64,000 bases of DNA, taken from assembly GCF_002554705.1 (NCBI RefSeq), contig NZ_PDEP01000001.1:496001-560000 (forward strand). The letters are read 5' to 3'. This stretch comes from Longimonas halophila (GTDB lineage Bacteria > Bacteroidota > Rhodothermia > Rhodothermales > Salinibacteraceae). The notes below the pieces were generated by a model. It saw only the letters and a list, made by a program, of their open reading frames with translations. It did no database searches and was not told where the DNA came from. This document shows positions 25,920 to 34,619 of the stretch, piece by piece. Every line of letters starts with the position of its first letter. Position 1 is the stretch's first letter. Both the position numbers and the translations under genes were made by a program.

Positions 25920-26957
25920 ATGACTCCCTCTTCGGATTCCGAGAAAACGACCATCTACGACGTAGCCGATAAGGCCGGCGTGGCGATATCGACTGTATCG
26001 CGTGTGTTGAACAACTCGCGCGACGTGTCGGATGCCACGCGTGAACGCGTGCTGCGCGCCATCAAAGAGCTGCAATTCCGCCCCAACCGTACGGCGAAAT
26101 CGCTGGCCCAGCGGGCTACGCGCACGATTGCGGTAGCCGTGCCTACGTTTACCACGCCCTTCCACAACGAGCTGCTGAAGGGTGTACGCAGCCGCCTCGA
26201 TATTGGCGAAGTCGACCTGCTGCTCTGCGACCTGGCCTGGTCCGATCCCAAAGCCACGCTACGCAACTTCCTGGCCCGCGGCGCAATGGATGCCCTGCTG
26301 CTTACCGGCCTCCGCTACGACGCCGAGATGGCGAACGAGCTCCGTGCGCTGGGCGCGCCGGTCGTCATGATTGGGAGCAAGTGGAACGACATGGACTCGT
26401 ATTACTGGGACGACGAGGTCGGCGTTGAGCTTGCCATCCGGCACCTCATTGAGCAGGGACATCGCGAGATTGGCATGATCACGACACCGCACGATACGCA
26501 CGTCCGCAATGCACGCGTGCAGGGCTACCGGACGGTGCTCGAAGACGAGGGCGTCTCATTCGACGAATCGCTTGTGGCCTGGGGCGAAACCGAAAAGCAC
26601 GACGGCTTCAGCGAAGAGTCGGGCTACGAGGCCATGCAGAAGCTGCTGAAGGAGCATCCGCAGATCACTGCGGTATTTGCCAGCAGCGATGTGCAGGCCG
26701 TGGGCGCGTGGCAAGCTATTCGTCAGGCCGAGAAGACAGTGCCCGACGACTTTGCGCTTGTCGGCTACGACGATATCAAAATCAGCCGCTTCATTGGGCT
26801 TTCCAGCGTAGCCCAGAACATGCACGAGGTTGGTGAGCGCGCCGCCGAGACCCTGCTCCGCCGCCTCAATCGCGAGGACTTCCCCACGGTAAGCCAGCGC
26901 GTGCAACACGAACTCCACGTTCGCAAATCCAGTGACTACATTCGCCCAAGCTCCTAA
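25920..26957 (+). CDS. LacI/GalR family transcriptional regulator
   Basis: 345 residues from the ATG at 25920; sequence before it in the same frame is not family-like. The N-terminal helix-turn-helix and hinge are textbook (TIYDVADKAGVAISTVSRVL). A periplasmic-binding-protein-like effector domain follows (IAVAVPTFTTPFHNELLKGV ... FALVGYDDIKISRFIGLSSV). Such proteins usually bind a small carbon compound and release DNA. purC begins on the last base of its stop codon, an odd partner. Operator-like palindromes lie upstream of pruA (29912) and of the APC permease (34031), so those are candidate targets. Confidence 0.92.
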   Translation: MTPSSDSEKTTIYDVADKAGVAISTVSRVLNNSRDVSDATRERVLRAIKELQFRPNRTAKSLAQRATRTIAVAVPTFTTPFHNELLKGVRSRLDIGEVDLLLCDLAWSDPKATLRNFLARGAMDALLLTGLRYDAEMANELRALGAPVVMIGSKWNDMDSYYWDDEVGVELAIRHLIEQGHREIGMITTPHDTHVRNARVQGYRTVLEDEGVSFDESLVAWGETEKHDGFSEESGYEAMQKLLKEHPQITAVFASSDVQAVGAWQAIRQAEKTVPDDFALVGYDDIKISRFIGLSSVAQNMHEVGERAAETLLRRLNREDFPTVSQRVQHELHVRKSSDYIRPSS

Positions 26958-27922
26958 TGGACGTTTCCACACTTACCCAGCAACTTCCGCACTGCATTAC
27001 CGAAACGCACCTGTCGGGATGGGGCACGCGCTACAAAGGCAAGGTGCGCGACACCTACCGCGATGGCGACACTCTCGTGCTGGTCACAACCGACCGCATC
27101 TCGTCATTCGACCATGTGCTGCCGCAGGCCATTCCGTTTAAGGGGCAGGTGCTAAACCAGTTGGCTGCGTTTTTCTTTGAGGAGACGGCGCAGGTCTTTC
27201 CAAATCACGTACAGGCGGTGCCCGACCCCAACATCACGATAGGCACGGCCTGCACCCCCATTCCCATTGAGTTTGTGGTGCGAGGCTATCTGGCCGGACA
27301 TGCTGCGCGCATGTACCAGGACGGGGCCCGCACACTGTGTGGGCAGGTGCTGCCCGATGGACTCCGCGAGGGCGAGCAGTTGCCCCAGCCCATCGTAACG
27401 CCTGCGACCAAAGCAGAAACTGGGCACGACGAAGACATTACACCCGAGGAGGCGGTGTCGCGGGGTCTGGTGGATGCGGAGACGTACGCGACACTTAAAC
27501 AAGCCGCCCTCAACCTGTTTGCGCGTGGCACCGAGATTGCCGCGAGCCGCGATCTAATTCTTGTAGATACAAAATACGAGTTTGGCCGCGATGCAGAGGG
27601 GCAGCTTCGCCTCATCGACGAGGTGCACACGCCCGATAGCTCCCGGTATTACGAGGCCAATGGCTACGAGACTCGGCTGGCGCAGGGCGAACCCCAGGAG
27701 CAGCTCTCGAAGGAATTCGTGCGCGAGTGGCTGATGGATCAGGGCTTCCGCGGACGTGAGGGCGACACGATGCCCAATCTGCCCGATGGCTTTCGCATCG
27801 AGATTGCCCAGCGCTACATCGATCTGTATGAGCGGTTAACGGGACAGCCGTTCGAGACCCAGGTGACGCCGCATCCCGAGAAGCGCATGCAGTCTAACCT
27901 ACAGGCGGCGCGAGCACAATAA
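26957..27922 (+). CDS. purC: Phosphoribosylaminoimidazole-succinocarboxamide synthase
   Basis: 321 residues. PurC joins CAIR and aspartate with ATP in purine synthesis. Family segments are present: YKGKVRDTYRDGDTLVLVTT, RISSFDHVLPQAIPFKGQVL, IPIEFVVRGYLAGHA and LILVDTKYEFGRD. Its length matches the longer, eukaryote-like SAICAR synthases found in Bacteroidota. Start and LacI stop overlap by one base (TAATG), implying co-transcription with a sugar-type regulator. A strong terminator closes the unit. Confidence 0.95.
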   Translation: MDVSTLTQQLPHCITETHLSGWGTRYKGKVRDTYRDGDTLVLVTTDRISSFDHVLPQAIPFKGQVLNQLAAFFFEETAQVFPNHVQAVPDPNITIGTACTPIPIEFVVRGYLAGHAARMYQDGARTLCGQVLPDGLREGEQLPQPIVTPATKAETGHDEDITPEEAVSRGLVDAETYATLKQAALNLFARGTEIAASRDLILVDTKYEFGRDAEGQLRLIDEVHTPDSSRYYEANGYETRLAQGEPQEQLSKEFVREWLMDQGFRGREGDTMPNLPDGFRIEIAQRYIDLYERLTGQPFETQVTPHPEKRMQSNLQAARAQ

Positions 27923-27951
27923 GTCGCGCTGACCATTTCGATTCAATGCAG

Positions 27952-27990
27952 ACGGCCCCGCAGCTTGTACATGGCTGCGGGGCCGTTTTC
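27952..27990 (+). terminator. Strong terminator after purC
   Basis: ACGGCCCCGCAGC (27952-27964) and GCTGCGGGGCCGT (27974-27986) form a perfect 13-bp stem with a 9-nt loop, ending in TTTTC. It lies between convergent purC and the peroxiredoxin gene; the T-tract favours the plus strand. Confidence 0.88.
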
Positions 27991-28029
27991 TGTAGATGCA
28001 GGAGCAGTACGTGTTGTGCACGTTGCGGC

Positions 28030-28515
28030 TCAGCCAGTCAGCTCATCGATTGTGGCCTGAATGGACTCAAAGTCGGGTTGCTTTCCAGCATTGTCGAGCA
28101 CCTCCGCGTACTGAATGACGCCCTCTGCATCCACCACAAACGCCGACCGTTTCGCGATGCGGTCGAGCTTCATGGGTGTAAAGTCGTGGTCGTACTTCGC
28201 GCCATAGGCGGCTGCTACTTCAGCATCGTGATCGCTGAGCAGCGTGAATTGGAGGTCGTTCACCTTGCGGTACTCATCGAGAACGAACGGAGAGTCGGTC
28301 GAGATGCCAACGATGGTCACGCCCTCGTCGATGCCGAACGACGTACGGTCGTTGTTCACTGTGTTCATCTCATTGGTGCACACGCTCGTGAATGCGCCAG
28401 GAAAGAAGAGAAGAAGCACGGGGCCGTCGCGATGATCGGAGAGCGTAAACGGCTCAATATCGTGCGTGAAGAGTTCGAAGTCGGGGGCAGCGTCGCCAGG
28501 AGCAAGCGTAGACAT
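28030..28515 (-). CDS. Peroxiredoxin (AhpE/BCP-like)
   Basis: 161 residues, thioredoxin fold. The peroxidatic Cys46 sits in FFPGAFTSVCTNEM, the PxxxTxxC motif that activates the thiol for peroxide reduction. Only one Cys is visible, so it is likely a 1-Cys enzyme needing an external thiol reductant. N-terminal GDAAPDFELFTHD and later GISTDSPFVLDEYRK are family-typical. It is cytosolic and lies 21 nt downstream of the LolC/E-type permease gene on the same strand. Confidence 0.92.
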   Translation of the reverse strand: MSTLAPGDAAPDFELFTHDIEPFTLSDHRDGPVLLLFFPGAFTSVCTNEMNTVNNDRTSFGIDEGVTIVGISTDSPFVLDEYRKVNDLQFTLLSDHDAEVAAAYGAKYDHDFTPMKLDRIAKRSAFVVDAEGVIQYAEVLDNAGKQPDFESIQATIDELTG

Positions 28516-28536
28516 ATCGTATCCAGAAAGAATAGG

Positions 28537-29757
28537 TTACGTAAAGCGAATAACGCGCACAGGGTCGATGCGGGAAGCGACACGCGCAGGGAGGTACGCC
28601 GCGCCCACGCACAGCACAATGGCTACACTGGTTACAAGCAGCACATCGGAGGCGTGGAGCGCCATGGGGGCTGTGTCCATGTAGTAGGCATCGGCGGGAA
28701 GCGGAATGACACCATAGGTCTGTTGAATCCAGCCCGCTCCAACGGCGAGGGCCGCCCCAATGGCGCTTCCCGTGCACCCGATGACCGCGCCGAGCACCAG
28801 AAACACGCGCTGTACGCCACGTGCCGAAAGGCCCATGCTCATGAGCACCCCGATTTCGCGCGTCTTCTCGAGCATCATCATAAGGAGCGTGCCCACGATG
28901 TTAAAGGCCGCCACGATGACAATCGTGCTAATGACCAGCGGAATGATGTTTTGTTGCAGGTTGATCCATGCAAACAGCCCCGCGTACTGTTGATAGACCG
29001 TACGCACCGTGGCCGGAAACGACAGCTCTTCGCGTAGCGTCTTGGCGGTCGGCTCAATATCGCCCACATCGTGGAGCATGACATCCAGCCGCGACACTTG
29101 GTTATCGGAGAACTCCAGCAACTGCTGGGCATCGCTGAGTCCCATAAACAAGAAGGTGTCGTCGATAAAATCGAGCGAGGTGGCGTAGGTATCCTGCACA
29201 TCGTACTGCTGCACGCGGGGCTGGAGCGCTGCGGCTCCGCTCCCTGCCCCGCGATCAAGTGCAAAAAGCGTAAGCCGGTCGCCGGGGGTCATGGCGAAGC
29301 GCTCGGCAATGGACGTGCTGAGCAGCACTCCCTGGGGCGTTGTTCGGTCGGGGTGGGTCGTAGTGCGGCGCACGGCCTCGGGAAGCGTATTCGTACCCTG
29401 CACCACCAGCCCCTCAATGGCATCGGCGCCTGCGCGAGCAATGACAACACCTTCCGCAACGGGGTCTACCGTCCGTACGGCGTCATAGCTTTCGAGCTGG
29501 TCCTGCAGCGAGGCGGCATCGCTTAGCGGATCATCGGTGTAGCTGACGACACGCAGGTGGGCTCCCACCTCCATGAGTTTGCCTTCGATCTCCTGGCTGA
29601 AGCCGCGCACGATGCCCAGGGCCAGGATGAGCGCCGCCACCCCTACTGCTACGCCGCCTACCGCTACGTACGTAATGAACCGCACAAAGCTACGGCCTTC
29701 ACGCTGCCCTTCGGCGCGGGCAAAGTAGCGCAGGGCCAGGAACCATTCCAGTTGCAT
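28537..29757 (-). CDS. LolC/LolE-type ABC transporter permease (FtsX family)
   Basis: 406 residues. An N-terminal helix (FITYVAVGGVAVGVAALILALGIV), a periplasmic domain of about 220 residues and three C-terminal helices (IIPLVISTIVIVAAFNIVGTL ... VLLVTSVAIVLCVGAAYL) give the MacB/FtsX topology. The ending ARVASRIDPVRVIRF is the conserved cytoplasmic tail of LolC/E. It probably extracts lipoproteins from the inner membrane toward LolA, with an ATPase (LolD) encoded elsewhere. No LolD is in the window. Confidence 0.85.
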   Translation of the reverse strand: MQLEWFLALRYFARAEGQREGRSFVRFITYVAVGGVAVGVAALILALGIVRGFSQEIEGKLMEVGAHLRVVSYTDDPLSDAASLQDQLESYDAVRTVDPVAEGVVIARAGADAIEGLVVQGTNTLPEAVRRTTTHPDRTTPQGVLLSTSIAERFAMTPGDRLTLFALDRGAGSGAAALQPRVQQYDVQDTYATSLDFIDDTFLFMGLSDAQQLLEFSDNQVSRLDVMLHDVGDIEPTAKTLREELSFPATVRTVYQQYAGLFAWINLQQNIIPLVISTIVIVAAFNIVGTLLMMMLEKTREIGVLMSMGLSARGVQRVFLVLGAVIGCTGSAIGAALAVGAGWIQQTYGVIPLPADAYYMDTAPMALHASDVLLVTSVAIVLCVGAAYLPARVASRIDPVRVIRFT

Positions 29758-29911
29758 AGGGAGCAGGAGCGCAAGTAAAATCGGTTAAGGCATCCATCCG
29801 TACCCGTGCTGACTTGCGCTGTTCACTGCATCTGCCGAACTTGCTGCCAAACCACAGGTTTTGCATCGTGCCTGCTGCATCCGCCCGACGCCCCAGCCAC
29901 GCTACTGGCGC

Positions 29912-29925
29912 TGGGAGCGCTTTCA
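29912..29925. promoter_or_regulatory. LacI-operator-like palindrome upstream of pruA
   Basis: TGGGAGCGCTTTCA, 61 nt before the pruA start at 29986, matches the TGGGAGCGCTCCCA type of LacI-family operator with one asymmetric half. The core AGCGCT is shared with the site at 34031. Confidence 0.42.
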
Positions 29926-29985
29926 ACGGGAGGTACAGGCCTGCACCGCATCCGCTGTTTTCTACGAATCTGGCTACATCGCCTC

Positions 29986-31629
29986 ATGCAAAATGCGCTT
30001 AGCACCCCGCCCAACCCCACGAACGAACCCGTTCTTAGCTATGCCCCCGGCTCGCCCGAGCGAAGCGCCATCCGTGCCGAACTGGAGCGCCTTCGCGACA
30101 TGACGGTTGAGATTCCGGCGTACATCGGTGGAGACGCCGTGTATCCGGGCTCGCCGAGCTCCGTACGCGTGCCCCACGACCACCAGCACGAACTGGGCAC
30201 CGTGCACCAGTCTGGAGCCAACGAGGTCGAGCAAGCCATCAAGGCCGCACGCGAAGCTAAAGCCGAGTGGGCCGCGATGGACTGGACCGACCGTGCGGCG
30301 ATCTTCCTGCGCGCCGCCGACCTGATTGCAGGTCCGTGGCGCCACACGCTCAATGCCGCCACTATGCTGGGGCAGGGCAAAAACGTGTATCAGGCCGAAA
30401 TCGACGCGGCCTGCGAGCTGATCGACTTCCTGCGCTTCAACGTGCACTACGCCGATCAGATCTACCGGGAGCAGCCCGACAACAGCCCGGGCGTGTGGAA
30501 CCAGGTGCAGTACCGTCCGCTCGAAGGCTTCGTCTTGGCCATCACCCCGTTCAACTTTACGGCGATTCAGGGCAACTTGCCCACCGCCCCCGCACTGATG
30601 GGCAACACGGTGCTGTGGAAGCCCGCCTCGCGCTCGGTCTACTCGGCCTACTTCCTCTATCAGATTCTGGAAGAAGCGGGGATGCCCGCTGGCGTCATTA
30701 ACATGCTGCCCGCCGATGAAGGCGCCGACGTGGGTACACCCGCCATGGCCTCGCCCGAGTTTGCCGGACTCCACTTCACGGGCTCAAAGGCCACCTTCGA
30801 TCATCTGTGGAAAACCGTCGGCGAGAATCTGGACACATATCGCACGTATCCGACCATTGTGGGTGAAACGGGCGGCAAGGACTTCATTGTGGCGCACCCG
30901 TCTGCGCATCCCGCCCAAACGGCAACTGCGATTGTACGGGGCAGCTTCGAGTATCAGGGGCAGAAGTGCTCCGCCTCGTCGCGCATCTACCTGCCCGAAT
31001 CCCTCTGGCCGACCATTAAAGAGGAACTGGCCGAGCAGATTGAGAGCCTGCAGGTAGGGCCGCCCGAGGACCTAACCAACTTCGTGAACGCGGTCATCGA
31101 CCAACGTGCGTTCGACGAGATTACCGGCTACATTGATCGAGCTAAAGCCTCCGACGACGCCGAGATCCTCTTTGGCGGCGATTACGACGACAGCACGGGC
31201 TACTTTATCAACCCGACGGTCATTCTGGCGACGGATCCGCACTACGAGTCGATGGAAGAAGAGATCTTCGGTCCCGTCACCACGATCTACGTGTACGACG
31301 ATGCCGACTACGAGGCCACGCTCGACCTCATCGACAGCACCTCGCCCTATGCGCTGACGGGAGCCGTATTTGCGGAAGACCGGGCGGCCATTCGTACTAC
31401 GATGGACCACCTGGAGCACTCGGCAGGCAACTTCTACATCAACGACAAGCCGACCGGCGCAGTGGTCGGCCAGCAGCCGTTTGGTGGGGCACGTAAGTCC
31501 GGTACAAACGATAAGGCAGGCTCGGCGCTGAACCTGCACCGTTGGATCTCACCACGCTCGATCAAAGAGACGTTCAATCCGCCTACGCACTACGGCTATG
31601 CATTCCATCAGCCGGATAAGGACGCATAA
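29986..31629 (+). CDS. pruA: 1-Pyrroline-5-carboxylate (glutamate semialdehyde) dehydrogenase
   Basis: 547 residues from the ATG at 29986; earlier in-frame codons lack conservation. The enzyme oxidises glutamate-gamma-semialdehyde to glutamate with NAD in proline breakdown. General base Glu294 lies in VGETGGKDF and nucleophile Cys328 in YQGQKCSASSR. ITPFNFTAIQGNLPTAPALM and LHFTGSKATFDHLWKTV are NAD-site segments of the P5CDH group. It is a stand-alone enzyme, not the PutA fusion, and no proline dehydrogenase is adjacent. A LacI-type operator candidate lies upstream and a terminator downstream. Confidence 0.95.
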   Translation: MQNALSTPPNPTNEPVLSYAPGSPERSAIRAELERLRDMTVEIPAYIGGDAVYPGSPSSVRVPHDHQHELGTVHQSGANEVEQAIKAAREAKAEWAAMDWTDRAAIFLRAADLIAGPWRHTLNAATMLGQGKNVYQAEIDAACELIDFLRFNVHYADQIYREQPDNSPGVWNQVQYRPLEGFVLAITPFNFTAIQGNLPTAPALMGNTVLWKPASRSVYSAYFLYQILEEAGMPAGVINMLPADEGADVGTPAMASPEFAGLHFTGSKATFDHLWKTVGENLDTYRTYPTIVGETGGKDFIVAHPSAHPAQTATAIVRGSFEYQGQKCSASSRIYLPESLWPTIKEELAEQIESLQVGPPEDLTNFVNAVIDQRAFDEITGYIDRAKASDDAEILFGGDYDDSTGYFINPTVILATDPHYESMEEEIFGPVTTIYVYDDADYEATLDLIDSTSPYALTGAVFAEDRAAIRTTMDHLEHSAGNFYINDKPTGAVVGQQPFGGARKSGTNDKAGSALNLHRWISPRSIKETFNPPTHYGYAFHQPDKDA

Positions 31630-31657
31630 CAAAAGGACGTCACCATCTGGACATCAC

Positions 31658-31700
31658 AAAGGGATGCGCAGGGCCGAGGGGCCGTTGCGCATCCCTTTTT
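31658..31700 (+). terminator. Terminator after pruA
   Basis: AAAGGGATGCGCA (31658-31670) and TGCGCATCCCTTT (31686-31698) are exact complements, with further T bases after. It lies between convergent pruA and the APC permease, so it may serve both strands. Confidence 0.88.
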
Positions 31701-31737
31701 CTGATGCATCGGGTGGCTCTGGACATGGTGTATGCTA

Positions 31738-33870
31738 TCACTGCACAATGCTTTCCTCATTGGCACCGCCACGATACAACTCATAGAGTCGTTCGATACC
31801 CGCTGGGTCACCAATGACCGTCATCTGATCGCCCTCCTGAAGCGTAGAGTCTCCATTCGGAATCGTGACCTGGTCATTGCGGCGAACAAGCGCCACCAGT
31901 ACGCCAGCCGGCAGATTCAGGTCACGGATGCGCCGGTCAATGAAGTCTTCCGTTTTTGTATCCGAAAGCAGAGAGAACGTAATGTAGCGCTCATGATGAA
32001 GCAGGCTCTCCTTCATGGCCTTCTCATCAGCGGCTGCGCGCCACTCCGTGGTAAACCCGTTCTCGTCAATGCGATTGGCAAGCGTTGCGAGTGTGCGCAA
32101 GTGATTGCTCTGATCGTCGCTTGGACTTACGAGGAAGAAGAAGGCGTAGACCGGTTCGGACGTGTCAAGCGGGCTGCCGGCCTTCTCGACATCAATGCAG
32201 ACGCCTGACTGACAGTGCACCATGACCATTTCTTGCTGGTCGATGCCATCAATCTGGCAGTATGGTAGGGCCGCCCCGTGGCTCACCGACACCGCGCTGT
32301 GCAGCGTGCCGTCTAAGAAATCATGCTTGAGCGTCTCTGCGGAAAGGTTGAGCTTGCCAGCCAGTTGGGTAGCAATCTGGCCTACAATCTCCTCATAGAT
32401 CGTAGGTTCGGTAATCCGTATAACCTCCGCACGGGCAACCAGCTTCCCAAAAGCCGTGTCATCGCTGACGCGCTTCTCTTCGAGGATGCCCTGCAGTTCA
32501 TGGTCGAGTCCGTCATAGCGCTGTTTCCCCAGGCGTTCAAACCAGTGGAAGATAGCGCCCTCGCGCGGTACGTTCTGCACGTAGTAGAAGTACCATCCAA
32601 TGCCAACTAAGATTACAATAGCAGTGAATACAATGGCGAGCGTCCCCATTTCGGAGATCAGGAGGCCGGGGATAAAGATCCCGGCGATCTGCATCCACGG
32701 GTAGAGCGGCGAACGATAGCCCGGCGCATACGACGGGATCTCACTCTCGCGCATTACAATGACAGCAAAGTTCAGAAATGCAAAGATAAGCAGTTGGAAC
32801 GCACTGGCCAGTTTCGCCACCCCCTCTTCCGAGAGCGCAAAGATAATCACCAGCATCAGCCCCACCGTGACAATGATGGAGCGCGTCGGCGTCTTGAAGC
32901 GCCCAAGCTGCGCGAGACCATCCGGCAGCAGGCGATCCCGCGCCATGGCCAGCGGGTAGCGCGAGGCCGACATAATGCCTGCGTTTCCGGTGGATGCAAA
33001 GGCCGCGATCGCGGCGACCACAATCAGGATCGGGCCGAGCGAGTACGGAAGCCAGTTGAAGAAAACCTCGCCCGAGGTAAAGACCGGCGTCAGGTCGGAG
33101 TTCAGTTGCTCACCCGGGAGCACGGCCACCATAATCGCCACTCCCACCACATAGATAGTGGTTGCTGTAGCCAGCGACAGGATCATGCCGAGTGGAATGT
33201 TGCGATCAGGGTTTTTGACCTCCTCGGCAACGCTCGCCACCTTCGTGAGGCCCGCGTACGACACAAATACAATTCCGATGGTGGCCAGGAATCCGCCGCC
33301 GCCTTCTGTGAAGAACGGTGTGAAGGCATCCGCACTTCCGGATGCAGAGAATCCATCCCACACCGAAAAGACGCCCTGGGCCACATAGAACGTGAGCACG
33401 CCTACGAGCACCGTGACGAGGGCGCGCTGGAGCCAGCTGCTTTCCTTGGCTCCCACCACGTTAAGCACACCAAAGGCTACCGCAAGGGCTGCCGCCAGCG
33501 GCTTGATGGGCACATCAGCATAGATCGCCAGATACGCTCCCATCCCGATAAGCGCAAACGCACTCTTGAACACCAGCGCCAGCCAGGTACCCAGTCCGCC
33601 CACGGTGCCCGCCAGCGGACCCAGGCTGCGATCCAGAAAGTAGTACGTACCGCCGGCCTTGGGCATCGCCGTAGAGAGCTCGGCCATGCTGTACATTGAC
33701 GGCAGAATGAGCAAGCCCGCCACCAAGTACGCCAAAATCACAGACGGCCCCGTTTCAGCAGCGGCAATCCCAGGGAGCAGGAAAAACCCTGAGCTAAACA
33801 TGGCACCGGTGCTGATGGCGTATACGTCGTACAGGGTAAGACTTTTTTCGAGCGTCGAGTCTGAAGCCAT
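31738..33870 (-). CDS. APC-superfamily amino acid permease fused to EIIA-like and RCK_C-like regulatory domains
   Basis: 710 residues from the ATG at 33870. Residues 1 to about 440 are a 12-helix APC transporter (SLTLYDVYAISTGAMFSSGF, then GTYYFLDRSLGPLAG, NAGIMSASRYPLAMARDR). About residues 480-620 resemble a PTS EIIA type-2/EIIANtr fold (LSAETLKHDFLDG ... AVSVSHGAALPYC), but the phosphorylatable His of 'IPH' is Tyr (LPYC). The last about 70 residues look like a TrkA-C/RCK_C domain (LPAGVLVALVRRNDQVTIPN, then GDQMTVIGDP). The tail is cytoplasmic and likely gates transport in response to a ligand. Convergent with pruA. Substrate unknown. Confidence 0.88.
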   Translation of the reverse strand: MASDSTLEKSLTLYDVYAISTGAMFSSGFFLLPGIAAAETGPSVILAYLVAGLLILPSMYSMAELSTAMPKAGGTYYFLDRSLGPLAGTVGGLGTWLALVFKSAFALIGMGAYLAIYADVPIKPLAAALAVAFGVLNVVGAKESSWLQRALVTVLVGVLTFYVAQGVFSVWDGFSASGSADAFTPFFTEGGGGFLATIGIVFVSYAGLTKVASVAEEVKNPDRNIPLGMILSLATATTIYVVGVAIMVAVLPGEQLNSDLTPVFTSGEVFFNWLPYSLGPILIVVAAIAAFASTGNAGIMSASRYPLAMARDRLLPDGLAQLGRFKTPTRSIIVTVGLMLVIIFALSEEGVAKLASAFQLLIFAFLNFAVIVMRESEIPSYAPGYRSPLYPWMQIAGIFIPGLLISEMGTLAIVFTAIVILVGIGWYFYYVQNVPREGAIFHWFERLGKQRYDGLDHELQGILEEKRVSDDTAFGKLVARAEVIRITEPTIYEEIVGQIATQLAGKLNLSAETLKHDFLDGTLHSAVSVSHGAALPYCQIDGIDQQEMVMVHCQSGVCIDVEKAGSPLDTSEPVYAFFFLVSPSDDQSNHLRTLATLANRIDENGFTTEWRAAADEKAMKESLLHHERYITFSLLSDTKTEDFIDRRIRDLNLPAGVLVALVRRNDQVTIPNGDSTLQEGDQMTVIGDPAGIERLYELYRGGANEESIVQ

Positions 33871-34030
33871 AAACACGGATACAACGAAAAGAGAGCGGCG
33901 ATTCAAGTGCCTCATTCATAGAATGTAGCACCTGACGTCGAAAAAAGCCGTACCCAACCGGTCGCCATGGCGTTCCTCTACCTGCAGGCTTCGTAGTAAT
34001 CGTTTCGTATTGGCATAGCACGTGTAAACC

Positions 34031-34046
34031 TTGGAAGCGCTCCCAA
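34031..34046. promoter_or_regulatory. LacI-operator-like palindrome upstream of the APC permease
   Basis: TTGGAAGCGCTCCCAA is palindromic at 14 of 16 positions and centred on AGCGCT, 161 nt before the permease start. It closely resembles known TGGGAGCGCTCCCA operators. The rest of the 239-nt gap (33871-34109) shows no gene. Confidence 0.45.
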
Positions 34047-34109
34047 AGAAGCCATCGGAGCCCGTTGGGGGAAACCAAATTGTTAAGGCCTGTCAGGTAG
34101 ACACACACA

Positions 34110-34619
34110 TCAGTAGGGACACACGCGGGCCTGCTCGGGGGCATCGTCGGGGCGCACGGCCGTCTTGAGGCGGCTGTAAGCGGGCCAGTCGTTGGGATCC
34201 AGATGGAGGGTGCGGTCGCCTACGTACAGATGCAGCCCCGCCCGCTGGCGCTTTGCTCGCAGCAGCGGCTCCCACGTGACCGGGGCATCTCGCGCCACAT
34301 CAAAGGCGGTACGCAGCGCAATACGATGTCCGGTCAGGCGAATCTCCACCACACGGTTGCGCAGCTGGAAGTGCGTCCACCCGCTGGCCACGAGGAGTGC
34401 TCCGACGGCAGCGACAAATGCCTCCGGAAAGATCGGCGCGCCTTGCAGGGCCTGCACCAGTGCCCCCACCATTACCGGCAGCATGAGCCATCCCACCGGA
34501 CGCCCCACCGCGCGGCTGTACAGCACGGCCACGGAGGCATCGCCGGGATGGTCAATGTGCTGAAAGACAGCAGGAGTAGCCATAGCAGAAAGGGCGGTCA
34601 ATGCATCAGGGTCAGGCAT
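34110..34619 (-). CDS. Membrane protein, possibly bacterial PH-domain-like
   Basis: 169 residues from the ATG at 34619, which overlaps the stop of the upstream gene by 8 nt; ATG 34583 is an alternative. Two adjacent hydrophobic segments (PVGWLMLPVMVGALVQAL and AFVAAVGALLVASGWTHF) are followed by a beta-rich region (VVEIRLTGHRIALRTAF ... GLHLYVGDRTLHLDP) that recalls membrane-anchored bacterial PH domains. The family assignment is tentative. Coupling to the transglutaminase-fold gene suggests a shared transcript but not a shared function. Confidence 0.55.
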   Translation of the reverse strand: MPDPDALTALSAMATPAVFQHIDHPGDASVAVLYSRAVGRPVGWLMLPVMVGALVQALQGAPIFPEAFVAAVGALLVASGWTHFQLRNRVVEIRLTGHRIALRTAFDVARDAPVTWEPLLRAKRQRAGLHLYVGDRTLHLDPNDWPAYSRLKTAVRPDDAPEQARVCPY

